Assembly (NCBI GenBank): GCA_964348275.1
Contig: CAYGBT010000059.1
Span: forward strand, 1-15,455
DNA length: 15,455 nucleotides
Reading direction: 5' to 3'
Source of the DNA: CSP1-5 sp964348275
GTDB lineage: Bacteria; Methylomirabilota; Methylomirabilia; Methylomirabilales; CSP1-5
Below are positions 5,546-12,841 of this stretch, one piece after another; position 1 is the stretch's first letter; every line of letters starts with the position of its first letter. Below the pieces are notes generated by a model that saw only the letters and a list, made by a program, of their open reading frames with translations, was not told the DNA's origin and did no database searches. The position numbers and the translations under genes are program-made.

Positions 5546-7033
5546 TTATGGTAAGACCCGAACTACATCGGTGCCCGTGATGGTAGTCCCGTCGAAGGTC
5601 TGGCCCACCAGGACCGCTTCGGTGTCTGTTGCATCCAGCTGGAGCGCTTGGGTGTCCACATGCACCACGAGATCTAAGCTCCCATCCCCATCGACATCCT
5701 CGAAGGCCGCCATCGGGGTGCCGTTTCGTTTCAGTTTTACAGGACTCTCGGCCAGCGTGACCGTCGTCGGATCTACCGTTGTCGCATTGAACGTGGCTGT
5801 GCTGAGGACCGCCACCGCAACCGTCCCCCGGGAACGCAAGTTAATGCTGTTCGGGTTACCCCCGGGAGTAATAACGATGGTCACATCCTGGGTTACATCC
5901 TGCTCCCCCGCAATAACGGGATCGGCCCGGAACACGCCTTCGGTTCCGTCGGCAAGGCGGGCAATGAACGCGACCTGGCCGGCAGCGTTCAGCCCCTCTC
6001 GGCCAAAGTTAATAATCTGTGTCACCGTGGACGTCGCAAGGGGGTCGCCGACAGCAATCACCTTGTCTGCAATCGGGTCAGGCCCGGTGAAGATGCCGAT
6101 CCCCCCTGCATCGAGAGAGGCATGGAAAGCCACTTGACCCGAGTCGTTGAGGGAGACGGCGTACAAGAAGCTGAAGGGGCCGCCGGTGTCGGCGATGCTG
6201 GTGAGAGTAGTCCCGTCGTCACTCCTGAGGATTTCGCTGCCCCCGGCGTCGAGGAAGCCCTGAAAGGCCAGTTGGCCCCCGTCGTTGAGGGAAGGGTCTC
6301 CGAAGCCGCTATAGGAGCCGCTGGAATCGGCAACGGGTGTGGGAGTGGTCCCGGTACTCATCATGATATATTTGAGGGTGACGCTGCCTACCCCTTCCTG
6401 GAATACCCGTTCGTGGAACCTGAAAGCCACCGTGCCCCCGTCGTTGAGGGAGGGATCGCCATAGCCGCTAAAGGGATCATTCGTGAAGACGACGGTGTTG
6501 GGCGAGCTTCCGTCACTCGTGAGGATGCCGGTCCCCCCTGCATCGAACCGGGCTGAAAAGGCCACCGTGCCGTCATTGTTAATCGAGGGAAACAGGCCGA
6601 GGAAGTTGAAGGGACCCCTGGTATCCGCGACGCTGGTGAGAGTCGTCCCGTCACCTCTGTAGATAGCGTTGTCCCCCGTGTCGAGGCGCACCCAGAAGGC
6701 GACCATTCCCCCATTGCTAATGGAGGGCGGGCCTGGGGCGCTTAAGGGACCGGTGGTATCAGCGATGCTGCTGAGCGTGCTCCCGTCGCCGGTGAATATG
6801 CCGCTCTCCCCCGAATTGAGGACAGCCGAGAAGGCCACCGTGCCCCCGTCGTTGATCGAGGCGGAGCCGAAGAACGAAAAACCACTAGTGTCGCTGCTCG
6901 TCTCGGCAATCTTTGTGAACGTATAGGATGTAGCCTCACCGGCCGCCGGTAAACCGAGCAGCAGGCCCAATGCCAGTCCCCACCCCATCACGTGTGTCTG
7001 GATGCCAGTGCCACCTTTTACCTCTTTCCCCAT
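5546..7033 (-). CDS. Secreted DUF7453-type repeat protein with Ca-binding-like C-terminal domain
   Basis: The 495-residue protein has a signal peptide (hydrophobic core MGWGLALGLLLGLPAAGEA, about residues 16-34). Some six or seven repeats of about 50 residues follow, each of the form PSINDGGTVAFSAxLDxG...GIFTGDGxxLTxIADTxGPF. This pattern is typical of the DUF7453/choice-of-anchor family of exported proteins, probably beta-propeller-like. The last 112 residues form a separate domain (TIVITPGGNPNSINLRSRG, then FEDVDGDGSLDLVVHV) found at the C-terminus of many secreted proteins. Its DxDGDGxxD loop suggests calcium binding. Start 7033 is supported by GGGAGG eight bases upstream. Internal repeats make the DNA repetitive. 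No anchor or protease-sorting signal is seen at the extreme C-terminus (VVRVLP). Function unknown; extracellular or periplasmic location inferred. Confidence 0.78.
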   Translation of the reverse strand: MGKEVKGGTGIQTHVMGWGLALGLLLGLPAAGEATSYTFTKIAETSSDTSGFSFFGSASINDGGTVAFSAVLNSGESGIFTGDGSTLSSIADTTGPLSAPGPPSISNGGMVAFWVRLDTGDNAIYRGDGTTLTSVADTRGPFNFLGLFPSINNDGTVAFSARFDAGGTGILTSDGSSPNTVVFTNDPFSGYGDPSLNDGGTVAFRFHERVFQEGVGSVTLKYIMMSTGTTPTPVADSSGSYSGFGDPSLNDGGQLAFQGFLDAGGSEILRSDDGTTLTSIADTGGPFSFLYAVSLNDSGQVAFHASLDAGGIGIFTGPDPIADKVIAVGDPLATSTVTQIINFGREGLNAAGQVAFIARLADGTEGVFRADPVIAGEQDVTQDVTIVITPGGNPNSINLRSRGTVAVAVLSTATFNATTVDPTTVTLAESPVKLKRNGTPMAAFEDVDGDGSLDLVVHVDTQALQLDATDTEAVLVGQTFDGTTITGTDVVRVLP

Positions 7034-7455
7034 GGTAGAACCTCCCGGCAGCGGAGGTTGTGGGACGGAGATTCAAAGCCCTTGCTCCGCTGTTGAGTCC
7101 GACTTTTCCCCAATGGGAGGTTCAAGAACTGTGCCGCGGATGCCCGCCCGGCACGACGGAGGGAGCAACTCTTTGAAATTTCAGCTGACTTAGCCGCCAT
7201 AGAACCATGCTTCTGAGATTGGACTCTTGGAGGATGCTTGCCAAAGTGTCAGAGAGGAAGGTTTTTAGTTTGGACATCTTGTCGCAAAGGGGGCTTCTCG
7301 GACCTTCAACGGCAGATCGGGGAACGAAGGTCCACGTGAGGATTTATGTTCCTTCCCCCGCCATCTCTTCACCACAGTGCGAATTACAACCAGTACCCTC
7401 CCCCGTGAAGATTGGCAGTTGAAATCTTCTCAGTGACTTCACGGTCTCCCCGCGA
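7034..7455. other. Intergenic stretch with one inverted repeat
   Basis: No gene is supported. An 8-bp perfect inverted repeat (GGACCTTC at 7300-7307, GAAGGTCC at 7326-7333, 18-nt loop) could form a hairpin but lacks a T tract. The part next to 7034 is the leader of the secreted protein gene. The part next to 7455 is where the rest of the tail-sheath gene should have been. Confidence 0.35.
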
Positions 7456-7812
7456 TCATGAGAGCGTGTCCCAGGAGTGACCCCATTCCCCGCGGTCGAT
7501 GGCCCAGATGTTCAGTGTGCCTACAGCATGCGTGGTGGCGACGGCGTCATTGGGCACGACCCGGCCGACAAAACAACGCTGCCCCCCATTCTCGAAAAAT
7601 CCCTCGACCGCATAGGCCAGGTAGGAGGCATCGGGGAAGTAACCGCCATAACAGCGCTGAAAGTCCGACCAGCTAGTGATCAGCCGAGGAGTCTCCGGCC
7701 ACCGCTGGGTAGCCCCCAGGAACCCGGCCGTACTAGTACTCACACCCTCGATGGGTCTGACCCCTCTCCTGAATTCCTCAATATACACACCGGGTGATAG
7801 ATACTCAGGCAT
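7456..7812 (-). pseudogene. Truncated contractile tail sheath protein (phage or eCIS type)
   Basis: The 118-residue ORF starts MPEYLSPGVYIEEFRRG followed by PIEGVSTSTAGFLGATQRWP, the unmistakable N-terminus of contractile tail sheath proteins of phages and extracellular contractile injection systems. AYAVEGFFENGGQRCFVGRV also matches. It ends at NIWAIDRGEWGHSWDTLS, close to the family's AxxPGxWGN segment. Complete sheaths are several hundred residues long, and no continuation exists downstream, so most of the gene is missing. The 5' end is healthy, with CGGAG six bases before the ATG. No tube, baseplate, spike or ATPase genes are in the window. It is best seen as the decayed edge of a former injection-system or prophage cluster. 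A short N-terminal product could still be made. Confidence 0.75.
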
Positions 7813-7834
7813 GGATCTCCGTCCGCCTCGGTAG

Positions 7835-7871
7835 CTGATTCAGCTAATACAGCATTATTTCAGCGAATCAG
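7835..7871. repeat. Inverted repeat upstream of the sheath fragment
   Basis: CTGATTC (7835-7841) and GAATCAG (7865-7871) are perfectly complementary, with AGC-rich flanks on both sides. It lies 23-59 bases before the sheath start codon and could be a leftover operator or leader hairpin. There is no direct evidence of function. Confidence 0.3.
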
Positions 7872-8078
7872 ACGAACCGTTACACCACGGTAATGCCCGG
7901 GTCGCTCTCGTGTGAATCGGTCCATTCCGGGGTGTGAAGGAAAGGCACCGGTTGAGAACGGCGGCCTCGTCAGGTGAGGTTCTCCCTCTGTGTCCGCCTG
8001 CTCACCATCATCCTAGAGCATGGGTGGGACACGGCCATGCGGGTCGGTTGTCCGATCCCTGAACCACCTAACGTCTCA

Positions 8079-8135
8079 TCGCCGCATCGCATACGGCATA
8101 CCCACGCGGCCAACTTTCTTATGGATGAAATCTTG
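8079..8135 (+). pseudogene. Remnant of a tyrosine recombinase active-site box
   Basis: The plus-strand frame reads SPHRIRHTHAANFLMDE, which matches the conserved box II of tyrosine recombinases (typically TPHxLRHTxATxLL), including the His-x-x-Arg catalytic pair. Flanking residues do not continue the domain and the frame soon runs into unrelated sequence. This is a short relic, complementary in content to the C-terminal relic at 3160-3245 but on the other strand. The motif is short, so the call is moderate. Confidence 0.45.
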
Positions 8136-8185
8136 TCACGGGTTTTGAATGCATTCCCGCCACGCCTTAGGGGGGCTGCAGCCTC

Positions 8186-8214
8186 TTGACACCGGTCGCA
8201 TTCTCGACGATGCT
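8186..8214 (+). promoter_or_regulatory. Predicted promoter of repeat copy G
   Basis: TTGACA (8186-8191), 17 nt and GATGCT (8209-8214). Distances to the element's GATGG are 53 and 30 nt, identical to copies C and E. Similarity between copies C and G continues through the spacer and leader, so the promoter belongs to the repeated unit. Confidence 0.6.
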
Positions 8215-8238
8215 TGAGCCCTGCGCAGGGGAGGCAGG

Positions 8239-8353
8239 GATGGAACCGGGGTAGGGATAGTTCATAGCCCCCCTCCGGCACAATCGACGGCGCAACACAG
8301 AGCGAGACGCCCTCTCAGGCGAAGCACGGCCTGGGAAGCTGTTTTGCTTTTTC
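8239..8353 (+). ncRNA. Dispersed structured element, copy G
   Basis: The copy has the Met-Glu-Pro-Gly-stop ORF (ATG at 8240) with GGGGAGG at 8228-8234 as a ribosome-binding site. A 5' hairpin comes next, then CACAATCGACGG (8279-8290). The terminal hairpin pairs CTCAGGC with GCCTGGG and ends with GTTTTGCTTTTTC. The inner stem uses an A-T pair where others have G-C, while the base of the stem has two mismatches. The next ORFs are a possible 29-aa peptide at 8384 and arsA at 8515. Confidence 0.7.
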
Positions 8354-8383
8354 AGTCAAGGAAGGTGCAAGAAGGACAACCTC

Positions 8384-8473
8384 ATGCTGAATCGACGCAT
8401 GCGTTTCGCCGTTGCATTCATCTACTCATCGCTCAAGCCGAAAAGACCCTTTTGGGCGGCTGGAGCAAGATAG
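8384..8473 (+). CDS. Possible 29-aa basic small protein, unknown
   Basis: The peptide begins MLNRRMRFAVAFIYSSLKPK and ends FWAAGAR. AAGGA at 8372-8376 lies seven bases before the ATG. It is strongly basic with a hydrophobic middle. It lies between a copy of the dispersed element and arsA and could be a leader peptide for arsA. No family recognised. Confidence 0.3.
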   Translation: MLNRRMRFAVAFIYSSLKPKRPFWAAGAR

Positions 8474-8514
8474 CCCCTATTGCCCCCCATAAGATATCTT
8501 GAGACCTCAGGACC

Positions 8515-9717
8515 ATGCGAGTCATTCTTTATACGGGGAAAGGAGGGGTCGGGAAGACGACGGTGTCGGCCGCCACGGGGCTCAGCGCGGCCCGGCTCGG
8601 CTATAAGACGCTCGTGCTCAGCACCGATCCCGCCCACAGCCTCGCCGATGCCTTCGACATGCCCTTAGGCCCGGACCCCGTCCTGGTGGCGGAGAACCTC
8701 TGGGGGCAGGAAGTCAATGTCCTAGAGGATCTCAACCGATACTGGGGGGAGGTACAGCAGTATCTCACGGCCCTTTTCGCCAGCCGCGGCCTCGACGATG
8801 TGGTGGCCGAGGAGATGGCGGTCTTGCCGGGAATGGAGGAAATTTGCAGTCTCCTCCACATCCGGCAGCATTTCCAGGAGGGCAAATTTGACTGCCTCAT
8901 CGTCGACTGCGCTCCCACGGGCGAGACCATGCGCCTCCTCTCGTTCCCGCATGTGGCCCGATGGTACATGGAAAAGCTCTTCCCCTGGGAGCGGCGGATC
9001 GTCACCTCCCTCGGCCCGGTCGTTCAGCCCCTCGTCCCCGTTCCCCTCCCCAAGGATGATTTCTACGCCGCCCTGGAACGCCTCTTTTACCGTATCGATG
9101 GCATTAAAGAGATCCTGGTGAACCCCGAACATTCCACTATCCGGTTGGTGCTCAATCCGGAGAGGATGGTGATCAAGGAGGCCCAGCGGTCGCTGACCTA
9201 TCTCAATCTTTACGGCTATGTCACCGACGCGGTTATCAGCAACCGGGTGATGCCGCAGGAGGCAGCCTCAGGGTACTTCGCTGCATGGCGGGAGGTCCAA
9301 CAACGACACCGGCGGACGATCCAGGAGGCCTTTGCCCCCCTACCTATCTGGGAGGTCCCCCTCTTCGGGAGTGAGGTGGTGGGCCTGTCGAAGCTTCAGC
9401 TCATGGCTGAAACCCTTTTCGAGGGGAAGGACCCAACCCAGGTCCACTTCCAGGGCTATGTCCAAACGGTGCGGAAGACCGGAAAGGCGTTTACCTTGAA
9501 GCTGAAACTCCCGTTTGCGGAAAAGGGGGATCTCTCGCTGCTCAAGCGGGGGGAGGAACTGATAGTCTCCATCGGCAACTTCCGACGGGACTTGATCCTC
9601 CCCCGGGCCGTGACCAACCTGCCGGTCGCCAAGGCTCGGTTAGAGGAGGGAGTCCTCACGGTGCGGTTCGCCGCGAACGAAGGAGGTGATACGGGTGGTA
9701 AGGGAGAAGGGTCCTGA
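8515..9717 (+). CDS. arsA: ArsA/GET3-family ATPase with Hsp20-like C-terminal domain
   Basis: The 400-residue protein is a deviant-Walker P-loop ATPase of the ArsA/GET3/TRC40 family, cytoplasmic and usually dimeric. GKGGVGKTT (residues 8-16) is the deviant Walker A with signature Lys9. STDPAHSLADAF (36-47) matches switch I, and IVDCAPTGETMRLL (129-142) switch II. The last 90 residues (about 312-390; FTLKLKLPF, LIVSIGNFRRDLILP, LTVRFA) form the Hsp20-like beta-sandwich seen in many bacterial ArsA homologues. It has a single ATPase domain and no arsenite-type Cys cluster, and no arsR, arsB or arsD neighbours, so arsenite export is unlikely. A targeting or chaperone role is more plausible. Its last codons overlap the Cys-rich small gene. 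The ribosome-binding site is weak (AGGA two bases before ATG, GAGA ten bases before). Confidence 0.88.
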   Translation: MRVILYTGKGGVGKTTVSAATGLSAARLGYKTLVLSTDPAHSLADAFDMPLGPDPVLVAENLWGQEVNVLEDLNRYWGEVQQYLTALFASRGLDDVVAEEMAVLPGMEEICSLLHIRQHFQEGKFDCLIVDCAPTGETMRLLSFPHVARWYMEKLFPWERRIVTSLGPVVQPLVPVPLPKDDFYAALERLFYRIDGIKEILVNPEHSTIRLVLNPERMVIKEAQRSLTYLNLYGYVTDAVISNRVMPQEAASGYFAAWREVQQRHRRTIQEAFAPLPIWEVPLFGSEVVGLSKLQLMAETLFEGKDPTQVHFQGYVQTVRKTGKAFTLKLKLPFAEKGDLSLLKRGEELIVSIGNFRRDLILPRAVTNLPVAKARLEEGVLTVRFAANEGGDTGGKGEGS

Positions 9718-9940
9718 GCGATGCCCCCATCGGTGGTGCTTCTTCTGCGCGTGCTACGAGGCGGGGCTCAATGTCGGCGATGGGCTCAAGGGGTTCGTCC
9801 CTGAAGAGTTCCGGCACCACCTGAGCACAGCCCAGCGGGAGACTCTGCTGGCCCTGCGCAGCATCCTGGACTGCTGCATCAGGGGTATGGAGGAAAAGCC
9901 GGGCACTCGCCGACGGCCCCAGAAGGTGAGAGTTGAGTAG
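9695..9940 (+). CDS. Small Cys-rich protein overlapping arsA
   Basis: The 81-residue protein has a compact N-terminal cluster, ERCPHRWCFFCACYEAG, with Cys at 10, 15, 18 and 20 and His at 12. This could bind zinc or an Fe-S cluster. A helical region follows (about 36-66: FRHHLSTAQRETLLALRSIL, ending LDCCIRGME) resembling the amphipathic helices of small chaperone partners. I chose GTG 9695 because AGGAGG (9681-9686) is eight bases upstream; the GTG at 9686 overlaps that site. The gene overlaps arsA by 23 bases, so coupled translation and a functional link with the ATPase are likely. It could be a client adaptor or metal donor. I do not recognise the family by name. Confidence 0.65.
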   Translation: MVREKGPERCPHRWCFFCACYEAGLNVGDGLKGFVPEEFRHHLSTAQRETLLALRSILDCCIRGMEEKPGTRRRPQKVRVE

Positions 9941-10065
9941 GAGGTAGAGCCAGTCTGCGCTTGACAGAGGGTATGCCCGTCAAAGTAGAAAAGAGCTAAC
10001 TCCGGGCGAACCTTCTGGGTTGTCGCGTGGTCCATGGATAACGGCAGCTCTGGGTAGGATGTAGT

Positions 10066-10177
10066 ATTGAAACCGGGGTGACCATAGCTCCCGGCCCACC
10101 TCAGGCACAATCAGCGGCGCACCAAACAGTCAGACGCCCTCTCGGGCCGTACGGTCCGGAGGGCGTTTTGCTGTTTC
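10066..10177 (+). ncRNA. Dispersed structured element, copy H (long subtype)
   Basis: The start codon of the four-codon ORF is TTG here (TTG AAA CCG GGG TGA), with TAGGA about eight bases upstream. Next are a hairpin (CCGGG with CCCGG), then CCCACCTCAGGCACAATC and GGCGCACCAA. The terminal hairpin (GACGCCCTC...GAGGGCGTTTT) has a short loop around CGTAC. A possible -10 (GATAAC, 10037-10042) sits near the expected distance but without a good -35. It follows the arsA pair. Confidence 0.65.
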
Positions 10178-10435
10178 GGAGGGCACACACCCACGGCGTC
10201 AGCGGAAGCTTGGAGCGCCTCGCCGGTGCGAGGGCCCGTGCCAGCCCTGCGCGGTCTAAACGGGCTTCCGGCGGAACGGCCGAACGACCGCCTCAGGGAC
10301 GGCAGCAAAAAGGGGTGGGGTATAACACTCCTCAGCGACCTAAGAGATTTATACCCATGAGAGCCGGAAAGACCTGGCCTGCATCCGAAGCTCCCGTGGC
10401 CGGCTCGAGGGATAGGGCTTCCGGTGAGGGGTCCC

Positions 10436-10524
10436 CGCCGCATAACCGAACTCCAAGTTCGCATATGCCTCCATTTCAGCAGCATTTGCGAACTCTGAAT
10501 TCGGAAACACACAGTTATGCGGCG
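10436..10524. repeat. attC-like imperfect inverted repeat before the epimerase gene
   Basis: CGCCGCATAAC (10436-10446) and GTTATGCGGCG (10514-10524) are a perfect 11-bp inverted repeat. Inside it, AGTTCGCA (10456-10463) pairs with TGCGAACT (10487-10494), flanked by a further partly matched stem, with a 23-nt terminal loop. The outer arms contain GCATAAC and GTTATGC, which look like the R'' and R' boxes of integron attC sites, and the 81-bp span between those boxes fits attC sizes. The same 11-mer CGCCGCATAAC occurs again at 11500-11510, just after the epimerase stop. No integron integrase is in the window. It could instead be a transposon-related repeat. Confidence 0.45.
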
Positions 10525-10561
10525 CTGCGTGGGCGGCAATGACTAAGATAGGACGTGGCCT

Positions 10562-11479
10562 ATGAGTACACCTCACTTGAACATCGTTACGGGGGCGTTT
10601 GGGTATACCGGTAAGTACATAACCCGGCGACTTCTCGAAATGGGCGAAAGAGTGAAAACCATCACCGGCCACCCCAAGAGGCCGAACCCTTTCGATGGTG
10701 AGGTAAGCGCAGTCCCCTTCACCTTCGACAAACCTGCCGAATTGGCCAAGAGTCTTGAAGGAGCCACAACACTCTACAATACCTATTGGATCCGCTTCAC
10801 TTATGGGCGAGTCACCTTCGATCGAGCGATCCAGAACACTCTCGCCCTGTTTCGAGCAGCCCGAGAGGCTGGGGTACGTAGGGTCGTTCATGTCAGCATC
10901 ACAAAGCCCAGCGAGGACTCCCCCCTCCCTTATTTCAGGGGCAAGGCGATTCTAGAAAAGGTACTGAAAGATTCCGGCTTGTCTTACGCCATCATCAGAC
11001 CAACCGTCATATTTGGACATGGGGACATTCTGATCAACAACATCGCCTGGCTCCTACGAAAGTTTCTGGTGTTCGCAATACCAGGCTCTGGTAGATACAA
11101 ACTTCAACCCGTCTATGTTGAAGATATGGCGAACATAGCCGTTAAAGCCGGTCACCATGACACGAACACTATCATCGATGCTGTTGGCCCGGAAATCTAC
11201 ACCTATGAGGACTTGGTCAGGCTGATCGCCGAAACGATTGGAAGTTCGGCTCGCATCATTCACGTGCCGCCCACCTTGACCCTTGTCCTTACAAAGGTGC
11301 TTAACCTCATCGTCCGGGATGTCGTCTTAACGCGGGAAGAAATCGACGGCCTGATGACTGGCCTATTGGTATCACATGCCCGGCCAACCGGGAAAACTTG
11401 TTTAAGCCAATGGCTTAAGCTGAACGCGGACACAATTGGACGTCAGTATGCTTCCGAAGTGGGCCGCCACTACCAATAA
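10562..11479 (+). CDS. NAD(P)-binding epimerase/NmrA-like protein (atypical SDR)
   Basis: The 305-residue protein is an NAD(P)-dependent oxidoreductase of the extended or atypical short-chain dehydrogenase type, near the NDUFA9/NmrA-like group. IVTGAFGYTGKYITRRLLE (residues 8-26) is the TGxxGxxG nucleotide-binding loop. VRRVVHVSI is the fourth strand, and PYFRGKAILE holds a YxxxK pair (Y124, K128). LSYAIIRPTVIFGHGD is the expected next segment. Hydrophobic stretches around 250 may contact a membrane or quinone. Base composition is visibly lower in GC than arsA, and the gene sits alone between an attC-like repeat and a second copy of its outer 11-mer, the layout of an integron cassette. The substrate is unknown. 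The ATG has only a weak purine stretch before it. Confidence 0.78.
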   Translation: MSTPHLNIVTGAFGYTGKYITRRLLEMGERVKTITGHPKRPNPFDGEVSAVPFTFDKPAELAKSLEGATTLYNTYWIRFTYGRVTFDRAIQNTLALFRAAREAGVRRVVHVSITKPSEDSPLPYFRGKAILEKVLKDSGLSYAIIRPTVIFGHGDILINNIAWLLRKFLVFAIPGSGRYKLQPVYVEDMANIAVKAGHHDTNTIIDAVGPEIYTYEDLVRLIAETIGSSARIIHVPPTLTLVLTKVLNLIVRDVVLTREEIDGLMTGLLVSHARPTGKTCLSQWLKLNADTIGRQYASEVGRHYQ

Positions 11480-11499
11480 GTATGAAGGTTCCCAAGTAA

Positions 11500-11510
11500 C
11501 GCCGCATAAC
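11500..11510 (+). repeat. Second copy of the CGCCGCATAAC 11-mer
   Basis: This is identical to 10436-10446 and lies 20 bases after the epimerase stop codon, where the 5' end of a cassette's attC site would be. A matching 3' partner (GTTATGC) is not found in the following 300 bases, so the site is incomplete or a different structure. Confidence 0.4.
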
Positions 11511-12132
11511 TATGGGTTACCGGCTCTGCGTCGCTTCCGGGCACTCCCCGCAACTTGGCGCGCTGGCCACTTCTGCGCTCGTTTGGCGAGCACTCCATCA
11601 TCTGGATCGTCATTTCAACGGAGATAGGTGCCCTAATTGATGAGATGAGAAGAGGCACCCATGTTGACGTAACAAGCCCTTCCAGGGTCGGTCGTAGCAA
11701 ATAACCCGCCTTCGGTTACTGCCTTTGGTATTCCCCAAACTCGCTTCGCGGGTTCGCATCCGGCTTCATTTTCAATACCCGATGAATCCGTGCTCCAAGT
11801 TCTAAGCGTGTCCTTTCACCGCCCTCTATCCACTGCGGTGTGGGTTACAACCAGTAATCCGCACTTTTCACTCGCCCGGGAAAAGCTATCACCCTTGTTT
11901 CACTCAAGTCTCTCAGGAGAGTTAGTATGTTGTTGCCGCCCCAGGGGACACTCAATGGTAGCAAGACCTAACGCACGCTGGAGGCATCCTACTGCTTCGA
12001 CCTGCTGGAAGAAGGGAAAGCTAGCGGTCCCGGAGGCACGGGCATGCCCAAGCAGGTACCCCCGTCACCTGCCACAAGCACGCAATATGTGGACCCATCT
12101 GACCAATGGGCCACAATATCTTGTTTTTTGTC
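11511..12132. other. Gene-poor stretch with short inverted repeats
   Basis: No gene is supported. There is a 7-bp inverted repeat AACCCGC (11703-11709)/GCGGGTT (11748-11754) and a GGTGCC/GGCACC pair near 11627-11660. Open frames here have no ribosome-binding sites and no recognisable protein pattern. Confidence 0.35.
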
Positions 12133-12162
12133 TTGACATGTCCGAGGTCAGAGGAGTATATG
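12133..12162 (+). promoter_or_regulatory. Predicted promoter upstream of the coiled-coil gene
   Basis: TTGACA (12133-12138), 18 nt and TATATG (12157-12162). It would give a long leader of about 260 nt before ATG 12434. The leader contains a perfect GGCACC (12205-12210)/GGTGCC (12219-12224) hairpin without a T tract. Confidence 0.4.
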
Positions 12163-12433
12163 GTTGGACTAACAGACATCATCAGATTGCGCCCTCCGTT
12201 TAGCGGCACCTTGACTACGGTGCCAGTCGCGTCGTTATCGTGACAAGAAAATTGATCAAAGGTTGGCAGGTGCAATGACGGAAAGAGGTCATCTGAAGAG
12301 AACCCTGTGGCTGGCGGGACGCACACTGTGGAAGTGTTCGAGATCTCCACCACCAGGCGAGGGAACATGTTTGGGACATTCGTCGCTAGAGGAGAGATGG
12401 GAAGAGAATCTGCATGACGAGAGGAGGGAATCG

Positions 12434-12751
12434 ATGGATCAGATTGGGCAAGGCTTGTCGGGGCTGAGGGAACTGATCGATCACTATGGGAAGGAGATCC
12501 TAGCCATTTCGGAGGAAGTCCTCAACGGGGGTGGGGAATCTTCAATGGAGGAGTTGCGGGACAAAGTCACCGAGATCCAAGACCGCATCCATCATGAGGC
12601 GTTGGCGCGGTACGATCACCTCGTGGAGGCCGGCGCAGAGCTGGAGCGGGAGTATCTGAGCAGGATCAACCTGATCAAGGAGGCGCTGGAGCGCGCGGCG
12701 TTGCTCAAAGAGTTCATCAACACGACGGTTAGACCGGCAGCGGTTCAATAG
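12434..12751 (+). CDS. Small coiled-coil protein, unknown function
   Basis: The 105-residue protein is almost entirely helical. MDQIGQGLSGLRELIDHYGK comes first, then a short Gly-rich break (NGGGESS, about 31-37). A long charged helix follows (about 38-95; ELRDKVTEIQDRIHHEALAR, then AELEREYLSRINLIKEALER). There is no signal peptide or membrane segment. I chose ATG 12434 because GAGGAGGG lies just upstream; an earlier in-frame ATG at 12275 would add a Trp-, Arg- and Pro-rich stretch unlike the rest. It stands alone between a long leader and a copy of the dispersed element. A structural or regulatory partner role is possible. No family recognised. Confidence 0.6.
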   Translation: MDQIGQGLSGLRELIDHYGKEILAISEEVLNGGGESSMEELRDKVTEIQDRIHHEALARYDHLVEAGAELEREYLSRINLIKEALERAALLKEFINTTVRPAAVQ

Positions 12752-12811
12752 ACCGACCAACGCCGCCGGCTATCCTCCGCATGGGTGAGCAGCTCTTGCG
12801 CCTCCGCTCTC

Positions 12812-12817
12812 TATAGT
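12812..12817 (+). promoter_or_regulatory. -10 box of repeat copy I
   Basis: TATAGT sits exactly 30 nt before the element's GATGG, the same offset as the -10 boxes of copies C, E and G. No TTGACA-like -35 is present at 12789, so this promoter is probably weakened or activator-dependent. Confidence 0.4.
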
Positions 12818-12841
12818 AAGTTTCCCCAAAGCGGATGCGCC

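Noticed and set aside
8601..9132. Leftward ORFs of 134 and 136 aa inside arsA
   Set aside because: Shadows of a clearly recognised ATPase gene.
10078..10542. 154-aa ORF running from the repeat through the attC-like site
   Set aside because: It translates a structured repeat and a long inverted repeat and has no protein-like features.
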